In this document: positions 57,491 through 64,000 of the stretch, one piece after another | Layout: each line of letters starts with the position of its first letter | Position numbering within the stretch: position 1 is the first letter of the stretch | Assembly: GCF_029167205.1 (NCBI RefSeq) | Contig: NZ_JARFPL010000011.1 | Span: 10,804 to 74,803 of the forward strand | DNA: 64,000 bases | DNA from: Methanocrinis alkalitolerans | GTDB taxonomy: Archaea > Halobacteriota > Methanosarcinia > Methanotrichales > Methanotrichaceae | Direction of reading: 5' to 3' | The notes under the pieces: generated by a model | The model's database searches: none | Seen by the model: only the letters and a program-made list of their open reading frames with translations | What the model was told of the DNA's origin: nothing | Position numbers and translations under genes: made by a program

Positions 57491-58030
57491 TCATCCCTCA
57501 AAGACGAAGGTGCAGACCTCGTCTCCCCGGCAGATCCGGGACTTAAGGAAGAAGGATATCTTCCTCTCTTCCTCGGAGAACTCCTCCGCCCAGGCGGAGT
57601 ACTCGGCGTTGCAGATGACAGACCCCACCCTCTCCGAAAGGTGGACCCGTCCGGACTTCGTCATAAGGTCCCGCCAGGGGCATCTTGATATCGTGAGTAT
57701 GAGCCGGCCGTCCTCCTCCGCCTCCACCTCGAAGCCGAACCCCTCGGCAGAGTGCTTGGCTGCTACGCATTCAGCGAGCCCTCCGATCCCCTTCCCGGCT
57801 CCCAGGATCTCCCGGAGGGTCCGGGCCTGGATCTTGGGGAGGACCGACCAGACCTGGCGGTCGATCTCCAGCGCCTCCTCAAAGCCCTGGATCTCCTCGA
57901 CCTTCATGAACCAGAGGCCGTCCGCTGAGGTGTAGCACCTCCGGAAGTAGTCGGCCTTCTCGGCGTCGGTGAGCTCCCTCGTCCCCGCTGCCCTCTCCTC
58001 TTCCGGCCGTCCATCCTCTCCCCGACCCAT
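57491..58030 (-). CDS. DUF6125-like cytosolic protein
   Basis: A 179-residue protein. The segment DYFRRCYTSADGLWFMKVEE, then VLPKIQARTLREILGAGKGI, and ISRCPWRDLMTKSGR match the DUF6125 family as I remember it (related to 2-amino-thiazoline-type hydrolases). Cysteines cluster in the C-terminal third (RCPW, VICNAEY, RICRGDEVC) and may bind a metal or cluster. The N-terminal 25 residues are charged and variable. It lies 3 nt downstream of arcS on the minus strand and may be cotranscribed. Confidence 0.65.
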   Translation of the reverse strand: MGRGEDGRPEEERAAGTRELTDAEKADYFRRCYTSADGLWFMKVEEIQGFEEALEIDRQVWSVLPKIQARTLREILGAGKGIGGLAECVAAKHSAEGFGFEVEAEEDGRLILTISRCPWRDLMTKSGRVHLSERVGSVICNAEYSAWAEEFSEEERKISFFLKSRICRGDEVCTFVFEG

Positions 58031-58033
58031 CCC

Positions 58034-59779
58034 TCAGACCTCCTCTACCTGTCGCAGCTCCACTGCGATCCCCCTCGTAGACTCCACCATCTCCCAGCCG
58101 CTCATCTTCGCCCTCCCGACGCCGAAGGCCGCCTCCCCCACCACCATCACCTCGTCTCCCGGCCTGATCTGGTCGTCGGCGGATGTGACGCCGGGGGCGA
58201 GGACGTCGCCCCTTGGGACGAAGTCGCCGATCTCGACGACGTACCCGCCCCGGGATAGAAGCCTCTTCGCCCCTTCGAGGGAGAGGGCGATCGTCCCCTG
58301 GGGGGTGATGGATCCGAGGCTCTTCTTCTCAGAGGACTGTAGCTCTCTTCCCTTCACCCTCACCTCGCCGGCCATGAGGTCGGCGGCGGAGCCCCGGCCG
58401 AACTGGTAGTCGGCGAGGGCAGAGAACCGCTGGACCATGAACCCCTCCAGGACTCTTGCGCCTGCCGTCGCCTCTGCCGCCGCCTCCGAGAGCCTCTTCA
58501 AGGCCTCATCGGTCGTTCCTCCGCCGGTGTAGACGGCTTCGATCCCGTGTCCCTCCACCTCCTCTCTCAGCTCCCCGTCGATGTGGGCGATGATGGTGGC
58601 CGATGGGTTCTTCTCCAGGTATCCGTCGAGGCAGAGGGTCAGCCACCTCCTCTCTTCCAGGTCCCACCTCCCGGTGACGGGGACATCGTAGCTGGCGGCG
58701 GGATAGACCTCCTCCAGCTCTCTGGGGACGAGGGCGAGGGGGGACGTCAGGATAAGCTCTTTGATCCTCCGCCTTGTGGTCCCGAGGGCGGTCGCGAAGA
58801 GCCGGTGAGACCGCGACGTTGAGTAGGGCTTCCTCGCAGAGCACGGCAGGAGGAGGAGGACGTCGCCAGGGGGTGCCCTGTACCTCTCCAGGACCCTCTC
58901 GGCGAACCTCGTCACCTCCACCCGGTGGAGGGACTCGGCGGAGTTGGCGTACATTACGCTCTTCCTGTATACCGGGGTCCTCCGCTCCAGGTAACGGTGC
59001 TCCTGGTCCAGGAGCCTCAGCGCCACCGTCTGCTCTGGAGCCACCCTCGCCTGCCTCTCAAGATATTCGCGGATCGTCCCCTTCCTGATCATCTCCCGAC
59101 AGATGAGCAGCTCCTCCTCCAGCTTCAGGAGGTTGTGGCGGGCGACGAGCTCTGGGTCTGCCCCAGTCTTTTCCATGGCTTCGCAGAAGCCGCAGCGACA
59201 TGGGAGGTCCTTCAGCTCCTTCAGGGGCCAGGCGCCGTCGCGGAGGTGGTACCTTCCCAGGAGGCCGTCTACGGTGACCCTCGTTTCGTCCACCAGGTCG
59301 ACCCCCAGATACGTCAGAAGGGCGAGGTTTGATGGGGTGGCGAGGGCCGGGGCGTATAGGGCCGAGTCAGAGGGGGTCTTCTCTCGGATATCGATCACGG
59401 CGGCCAATAGCTCCCTCGGATTTCGCAGGGACCCCGCTGCACCGATGATGTAGACGTCGGATGCCGGGGGACGGTCCCTCGCCAGGGGGTGGACGACCGC
59501 TCCGGAGGGGCCGTCCGTCGGTATATGAGCCACCTCGAAGGGGGGCTCGGTGTGAAGGGGGGCGGCGACGTGGGGGCCGATGAAGATCTTTCCGGTCTTC
59601 TTCGAAAGTTCAAAGCCCTCCTTCAGAGCGTCTTCGACCGTCGGGAAGTTCCAGATCGGTCCCGTGGACCGGATCTCGCCGCCGGATAAGATCGCCGGAG
59701 TCTCCACCGTCCCGTCGATCCGGAGCCGTCCGATCCTGGCGGGACCGTCCCGGATAGTCACCTCAAAGCGTCTAGTCAT
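58034..59779 (-). CDS. arcS: Archaeosine synthase ArcS (TGT-like, PUA)
   Basis: A 581-residue partner of tRNA-guanine transglycosylase that converts preQ0 at position 15 of tRNA toward archaeosine. An N-terminal TGT-like domain (VETPAILSGGEIRSTGPIWN), a cysteine group DLPCRCGFCEAM, the ArcS core motif PCSARKPYSTSRSH, a middle DUF5591-type domain, and a C-terminal PUA RNA-binding domain (GDFVPRGDVLAPGVTSADDQ) are visible. ATGA overlap with the tgtA stop links the two genes. Lys and His residues of the PCSARKPYS motif attach the lysine donor in known enzymes. Confidence 0.93.
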   Translation of the reverse strand: MTRRFEVTIRDGPARIGRLRIDGTVETPAILSGGEIRSTGPIWNFPTVEDALKEGFELSKKTGKIFIGPHVAAPLHTEPPFEVAHIPTDGPSGAVVHPLARDRPPASDVYIIGAAGSLRNPRELLAAVIDIREKTPSDSALYAPALATPSNLALLTYLGVDLVDETRVTVDGLLGRYHLRDGAWPLKELKDLPCRCGFCEAMEKTGADPELVARHNLLKLEEELLICREMIRKGTIREYLERQARVAPEQTVALRLLDQEHRYLERRTPVYRKSVMYANSAESLHRVEVTRFAERVLERYRAPPGDVLLLLPCSARKPYSTSRSHRLFATALGTTRRRIKELILTSPLALVPRELEEVYPAASYDVPVTGRWDLEERRWLTLCLDGYLEKNPSATIIAHIDGELREEVEGHGIEAVYTGGGTTDEALKRLSEAAAEATAGARVLEGFMVQRFSALADYQFGRGSAADLMAGEVRVKGRELQSSEKKSLGSITPQGTIALSLEGAKRLLSRGGYVVEIGDFVPRGDVLAPGVTSADDQIRPGDEVMVVGEAAFGVGRAKMSGWEMVESTRGIAVELRQVEEV

Positions 59780-61212
59780 CTCTTCACCTTCTCGGTTCCT
59801 TCTCCCCAGCCGGGGGGATCTTCCAGCCTCAGCTCGAAGGTGGCGGCGGGGTTCGCCTCCATCAGCCTCCTGAGGTTCGCGTGGGCTTCGAAGAGCCCCG
59901 CCTCGTCGGAGGCTTTCGGAACCTCGGAGTTGAGGGGAGCGGTCTCCGCGAGCTCCTTGGGGTATGGTCCGAAGGGCGGCGAAAACCAGAGGACTTGGTC
60001 GTACCCCTCCTCATCGACCCCGGGTTCTGCGACCAGAACCCTCCCTGAGAGCTCTATCCTCTCGATCCGCGTGCTGTACCTCAAGACCTCCGGCCTCACC
60101 GCCGACTCCGGCCCCAGGTAGAAGCAGGTCGATCTGGAGACGGGGTCGAGTTCCTCGATCCATTTGGCGTGGGAGGCGAGGGCCCGCAGGCCGTCTAAGA
60201 TCCTCGGATGAGACCTGCACCTCCTCTCCACCAGCTCCCATAAAGACCCCTCCCAGATGGACTGTCTCACCTCCCGCATCTCCGCCAGGGAGACCGCGAT
60301 GTTGTGGCGGGCGAGAAGCTCCATCTTATCAGGGTCCTTGGAGAGATCCTCCGGCGACCGGTCTTTGCAGACTTCGCAGCAGCATGGGAGGTATCTCAGA
60401 TCTTCCAGGTGGAGGGTACCCCTGGCGGTGAGGTAGCGATCATCTCGGGCGTAGAGGGCGTAGGCGGCGGAGTCGAAGAGGTCGCAGCCCAGGGCGGCGG
60501 CGAGGGCGAACATCATGGGGTGGCCCGCGCCGAATAGATGGACCGGGGCTGCCGGCCCCAGCCCCTTCTTGGAGGCGGCGACGACGTCTACGAGGTCGCT
60601 GTACCTGTAGGCCTCCATCAGGGGGACGACCGCCCCGATGGGGCAGAGGTCAAAGCCCAACTCTCTGACCCTTCGGGCCGCTGCGAACCTGAGTTCTGGA
60701 TACTTCGACCCCTGGATGGGCCCTGCCAGGAGGGGGCCTCCATCGTCCCAGTGATCCCGCGCCTCGGTGAGCCTTTGTTCAGTCTCCGCCAGCTCCGCCT
60801 CGGCCCTCGTCCTGGAGACGTCCGGCGGTGTCGGTATGTCCAGGGGGACGGAGATGTCGGAGCCTATCGACCTTTGAAACTCGAGGATCTCCAGGGGTTG
60901 AACATCGATATCTCCGTATACTGAGAGCTGAAACGCCCCCGAGTCGGTCATGATCGGCCCATCAAACCCCAGAAGCCGGTGGACCCCGTGATCTTCGGCG
61001 AACTCTTTAAGCTCCGGGTCCTGGCTGATTATGTAGCTGTTGGTGATCAGCATCTCGGCGCCCATCCTCTGTAGATCAGCAGGTTCGATCAGCCTGAGGT
61101 GGGGGTTGACCACGGGCATCAGCGCAGGGGTCTCGACGGCGCCGTGGGGTGTCCGAAGCCTGCCGATACGACCTGCCAGATCTTTGTTCAGAATTTCAAA
61201 GCAATCCGGCAT
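59776..61212 (-). CDS. tgtA: tRNA-guanine(15) transglycosylase
   Basis: A 478-residue archaeal TGT exchanging guanine 15 for preQ0. The nucleophile region is GPIMTDSGAFQLSVYGDIDV, the base pocket SVAAVVPL-like region is GAVVPLMEAYRYSDLVDVVA, HLFGAGHPMMFALAAALGC follows, and zinc ligands are in YLPCCCEVCKDRSPEDL. The protein lacks a long PUA tail, which ArcS supplies. The start has no rivals nearby. It is the first gene of the tgtA-arcS operon. Confidence 0.95.
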   Translation of the reverse strand: MPDCFEILNKDLAGRIGRLRTPHGAVETPALMPVVNPHLRLIEPADLQRMGAEMLITNSYIISQDPELKEFAEDHGVHRLLGFDGPIMTDSGAFQLSVYGDIDVQPLEILEFQRSIGSDISVPLDIPTPPDVSRTRAEAELAETEQRLTEARDHWDDGGPLLAGPIQGSKYPELRFAAARRVRELGFDLCPIGAVVPLMEAYRYSDLVDVVAASKKGLGPAAPVHLFGAGHPMMFALAAALGCDLFDSAAYALYARDDRYLTARGTLHLEDLRYLPCCCEVCKDRSPEDLSKDPDKMELLARHNIAVSLAEMREVRQSIWEGSLWELVERRCRSHPRILDGLRALASHAKWIEELDPVSRSTCFYLGPESAVRPEVLRYSTRIERIELSGRVLVAEPGVDEEGYDQVLWFSPPFGPYPKELAETAPLNSEVPKASDEAGLFEAHANLRRLMEANPAATFELRLEDPPGWGEGTEKVKR

Positions 61213-61305
61213 GGCCCCACCTCACTGCAGATAAGGCATAAATAGGTTGGTACTGATCAGAGTGTGTCGCATCGCGATTTTATTAAAGGTAGGTGGTGAC
61301 CGATC

Positions 61306-61785
61306 TTGAAATGTACAGCTATGATCATGCTGGTCTGCCTCATGGGCACTGCTGCGGCAGCCGGCTATACTTCGTCCCAGGAGACGTTCATCCTGGGAGA
61401 GAGTCCGGTAAGAGGTTCCATGGACGACTCTCGGTTCGAAGATTACGCCGAGATGTACTGGGCCTCTTATATATCAAAACCCGAAAGGGCCCCGATGGCA
61501 CCGGTTCTGGCAGGACAGATGGTGGACATTGAGAATACCATGTCCTTCTGGAGGAATAACTTCCCCTTCGATATATCCAAATCGACCTTTGGCGACGGAA
61601 CGGCGCGGGCCGCCAGCACGACGAACCCCAGATACGATTTTGCCTCAATTTTCACGTGGCGCTACATATCGCCCATGCCGATAGAGGAGTCCTCCTTTGA
61701 GGAGGGAGATCAGACCGCCCTGAGACTTGTGGATAAGAATAGGGAGCATTTGATCCAAGATGTTAAGAAAAATTTCGGCCTGTGA
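61306..61785 (+). CDS. Small secreted protein of unknown function
   Basis: A 159-residue protein with a short signal peptide (TAMIMLVCLMGTAAAAG). The mature part has SQETFILGESPVRGSMDDSR, FWRNNFPFDISKSTFGDG and FASIFTWRYISPMPIEESSF; no cysteine-rich or repeat pattern is seen and I recognise no family. TTG at 61306 is preferred because GGTGGTGA lies 6-7 nt upstream; ATG at 61321 would shorten the signal peptide. It lies convergent to the aconitase gene. Confidence 0.65.
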   Translation: MKCTAMIMLVCLMGTAAAAGYTSSQETFILGESPVRGSMDDSRFEDYAEMYWASYISKPERAPMAPVLAGQMVDIENTMSFWRNNFPFDISKSTFGDGTARAASTTNPRYDFASIFTWRYISPMPIEESSFEEGDQTALRLVDKNREHLIQDVKKNFGL

Positions 61786-61806
61786 ACCGCACAGGCCGGA
61801 TCCATC

Positions 61807-63756
61807 TCACCTATTTTTCATGACTGTATGAGGGAGCAGCCCTCCGGCGATGACGATCTCCCGCTGGCGCCGGCTCAGTTCCGTCTTCAAAAGGATCCTC
61901 CGTCCACCGGTTTTGTCGAAGGCTTCGATCACCTCGTCGCCCCTGGCTATGGCAGCTCTGATGCGGGGGATCTCCATCTCGTCACCCTCTTTAAGGGAGG
62001 TATAATCGGATTCGGAAACGAAGGTGAAGGGGACGATCCCGAAGTTTACAAGGTTCGCGGCGTGGATCCTCTCCACCGACTTCGCCATCACAGCCTTGAC
62101 CCCCAGGTACATGGGACATAGCGCAGCGTGCTCCCTCGAAGACCCCTGGCCGTAGCTGACCCCGGCGGCGATGATGTTGTGGATCCCCCTATCCCTGTCG
62201 CTTGCTGCTCTTTTGCTGAACATTGGGTCCAGGGGCTCAAAGACGAACTCCGAGTACCTGGGGACGTTGGACCTGTACTTTAGCCGGGATCCGGCGGGCA
62301 TGATGTGGTCGGTGGTTATGTAATCCTCCACCTTGATGGTGATCTTTCCTCGGAGATCTTCGGGCATGGGGTCGTTGGTGGGAGGTGCCCCGATGTTCGG
62401 GCCGCGATAGATCGATACCCTATCCCGTTCCGCCGCCGGCGGGGGCTGAATGATCATGCTATCGTCGATCTTGAACCTCTCAGGCATCCTTATCCTGGGA
62501 AAATCCTGGCCCAGATCTCTGGGGTCGACGATCTCCCCCTTCAGGGCCGCCGCCGCCGCCACCACGGGGCTTGCCAGGTATACGTGGGCGCTGGGGGTCC
62601 CAGATCTTCCCTTGAAGTTGCGGTTGCTGGTCCTGATGGAGACGGAGTCGGTCCCGGGGGAGACGCTGTTTCCTATGCAAAAGCCGCAGGCCGACTCCAG
62701 CAGCCTCGCGCCGAAGGTGAGGAGGTGGCCGAGGCCGCCGTTCTCGGCTATCATCTGCAGGACCTGTCTTGATCCTGGGGCCACCCCCAGGGAGACCCCG
62801 GGGACGAGGCGGCGTTCCTTCACCATCTCCGCCACCGTCATCAGGTCCACGTAGGAGGAGTTGGTGCACGATCCGATCATCACCTGGTCGACGGCCGTCC
62901 CCGAAAGGTCCCTGACGGGTACGATATTGCCCGGGCTGGAGGGCGCCGCCATCAGCGGTTCCAGATCCGATAGGTCGATATCCAGGACCCGATGGTACTC
63001 GGCGTCTTCGTCCCCCTCCAGTGGGATCCACTGATCCGCCCTCCCCTGGGCGGCGAGGAACTTTCGGGTCTCGTCGTCGCTGGGAAATAGGGACGTCGTT
63101 ACCCCCGTCTCGGCTCCCATGTTGGTGATGGTGGCCCTCTCTGGAACGGTGAGGGAGCGAGCGCCCTCGCCACCGTACTCGCAGACGCACCCCACGTTCC
63201 CCTTGGTGGTCAGCTCTTCGAGGACCTTCAGGATCACGTCTTTCGCCGTTACCCAATCGGGGAGCTCTCCCTCAAGGTTGACTCTGATCACCTTTGGGCA
63301 GGTGAGGTAGTAAGGGCCGCCGCCCATGGCCACCGCGACGTCGAGCCCCCCGGCTCCTATGGCTATCATTCCCAGGCCGCCGCAGGTGGGGGTGTGACTA
63401 TCGGAGCCCAGGAGGGTTCTTCCGGGTCGGCCGAACCTTTCCAGGTGGACCTGGTGGCAGATGCCGTTACCGGGCCTTGAGAAGTGGATCCCGTACTTTT
63501 CGGCGATCGTCTGGAGATATCGGTGGTCATCGGCATTCTCAAACCCCACCTGGACTGTGTTGTGGTCCACGTAGGATACAGATATCTCCGTCTCTATCTT
63601 GGAGAGACCCATCGACTCGAACTGGAGGTATGCCATCGTCCCCGTGGCGTCCTGGGTCAGGGTCTGATCTATCCGTATTCCAATCTCCTTTCCCGGCTCG
63701 TAACTCCCGTCGACGAGGTGATCCCTCAAAATCTTCTCCGTTAAGGTGGAATTCAT
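61807..63756 (-). CDS. Aconitate hydratase
   Basis: A 649-residue aconitase interconverting citrate and isocitrate. The 4Fe-4S ligands are in MIGSCTNSSYVDL and ESACGFCIGNSVSPGTDSV. Other signatures are LLGSDSHTPTCGGLGMIAIG, RTSNRNFKGRSGTPSAHVYL, and the swivel-domain loop AAGVSYGQGSSREHAALCPM. The swivel is fused at the C-terminus, unlike the two-subunit homoaconitase; the length fits the shorter AcnA-like group of methanogens. CGGAGGT lies 7 nt before the ATG. Probably part of the partial oxidative TCA branch to 2-oxoglutarate. Confidence 0.93.
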   Translation of the reverse strand: MNSTLTEKILRDHLVDGSYEPGKEIGIRIDQTLTQDATGTMAYLQFESMGLSKIETEISVSYVDHNTVQVGFENADDHRYLQTIAEKYGIHFSRPGNGICHQVHLERFGRPGRTLLGSDSHTPTCGGLGMIAIGAGGLDVAVAMGGGPYYLTCPKVIRVNLEGELPDWVTAKDVILKVLEELTTKGNVGCVCEYGGEGARSLTVPERATITNMGAETGVTTSLFPSDDETRKFLAAQGRADQWIPLEGDEDAEYHRVLDIDLSDLEPLMAAPSSPGNIVPVRDLSGTAVDQVMIGSCTNSSYVDLMTVAEMVKERRLVPGVSLGVAPGSRQVLQMIAENGGLGHLLTFGARLLESACGFCIGNSVSPGTDSVSIRTSNRNFKGRSGTPSAHVYLASPVVAAAAALKGEIVDPRDLGQDFPRIRMPERFKIDDSMIIQPPPAAERDRVSIYRGPNIGAPPTNDPMPEDLRGKITIKVEDYITTDHIMPAGSRLKYRSNVPRYSEFVFEPLDPMFSKRAASDRDRGIHNIIAAGVSYGQGSSREHAALCPMYLGVKAVMAKSVERIHAANLVNFGIVPFTFVSESDYTSLKEGDEMEIPRIRAAIARGDEVIEAFDKTGGRRILLKTELSRRQREIVIAGGLLPHTVMKNR

Positions 63757-63886
63757 AAAATACCTCCGAAAACCTTATGAATGTGCATCTTCGCCCTTTT
63801 GCCCTCGTCTAATCTCTCTGTTGGTATTAATAATCAACGCGAAGGTTCTGGACATCTCATCAAGTCGCCCCCCCCCTTCCACAACG

Positions 63887-63894
63887 TTTAAATA
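63887..63894 (+). promoter_or_regulatory. Strong TATA box at right edge, possible structured RNA downstream
   Basis: TTTAAATA is a near-consensus archaeal TATA box. About 20-24 nt downstream the sequence becomes G+C-rich and can fold: GGAGTTCGC (63911-63919) pairs with GCG-C-AACTCC (63946-63955). No start codon with a good ribosome-binding site follows. This is what a stable RNA gene promoter looks like, but the window ends at 64000 and I could not match the sequence to RNase P RNA, SRP RNA or tRNA. Confidence 0.45.
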
Positions 63895-64000
63895 CCGGGC
63901 TTGTATTGGAGGAGTTCGCCCGTCCGCGGAGTCTGCCCGTAATTCGCGCAACTCCGGCAGAAGGGTCGCGGTCTGAGGTCTTTTTGGGATCCTGCACGTT

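Noticed and set aside
1..64000. CRISPR arrays, rRNA genes or complete IS elements with transposase
   Set aside because: No regular repeat-spacer pattern, rRNA signature or transposase motif was seen on either strand.

Overview
The window reads as a G+C-rich euryarchaeal chromosome segment from a methanogen. Marker genes include methanogenesis marker protein 8, three coenzyme F430 genes (cfbA, cfbE, cfbD), a homoaconitase small subunit next to a homoisocitrate-type dehydrogenase (coenzyme B pathway), Topo VI, archaeosine genes (tgtA, arcS), Nop5, RPA and SecE. Family flavour suggests Methanotrichales (Methanothrix/Methanocrinis); that placement is inference from remembered homologues, not a search. 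Several genes have a TATA box 20-30 nt upstream of the start codon, consistent with short or absent leaders.

Layout. 0-8.4 kb: nnrD (partial)-moaC, an L9-like mini-protein with a DUF4332 protein, trpS, a phosphoribosyltransferase, an HTH regulator, an operon of methyltransferase + basic peptide + ubiquitin-like protein, and a MutS-related ATPase. 8.4-16.5 kb: secreted proteins (one with a GGHHN repeat), an MFS exporter, an isf-afpA flavoprotein pair, a second HTH regulator, a decayed alaX, marker protein 8, a duplicated secreted protein with one truncated copy, and Nop5. 16.6-24.9 kb: information processing (RPA and partner, Topo VI B/A) and pyrG. 25.0-29.2 kb: a defence-like island with a low-G+C SIR2-domain protein, an SMC/RecF-type ATPase and a DUF4276 gene cut by a 282-bp element. 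29.3-39.9 kb: PhzF, GNAT, a racemase-like protein, CopB, KatG (with a catalase remnant upstream), SufCB, a TOPRIM protein and DUF167. 40-51.8 kb: a PurH-like formyltransferase, a NosD-like beta-helix protein, nadX/nadC, a CetZ-like tubulin, the hacB-hicdh operon, NptA and SecE. 51.8-64 kb: cfbD-cfbE-cfbA, surface proteins, tgtA-arcS, aconitase, and at the right edge a strong promoter that may drive a structured RNA.

The most interesting features are traces of gene decay. (1) A non-coding element with about 24-bp inverted termini and a 6-bp target duplication (TTCTAG) sits inside DUF4276; removing the element plus one target copy restores one reading frame. (2) The adjacent SIR2 protein keeps its Asn motif but reads NGD where the family usually has HGD, so both neighbouring defence-type genes look disabled. 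(3) An alaX gene has two frameshifts and an internal deletion. (4) The first codons of a monofunctional catalase survive between a TATA box and katG, as if katG had taken over the promoter of a lost catalase. Intact curiosities include the secreted HHN-repeat protein, the 44-residue L9-like protein, a PurH lacking a normal cyclohydrolase half, and the ubiquitin-like protein ending SSG.
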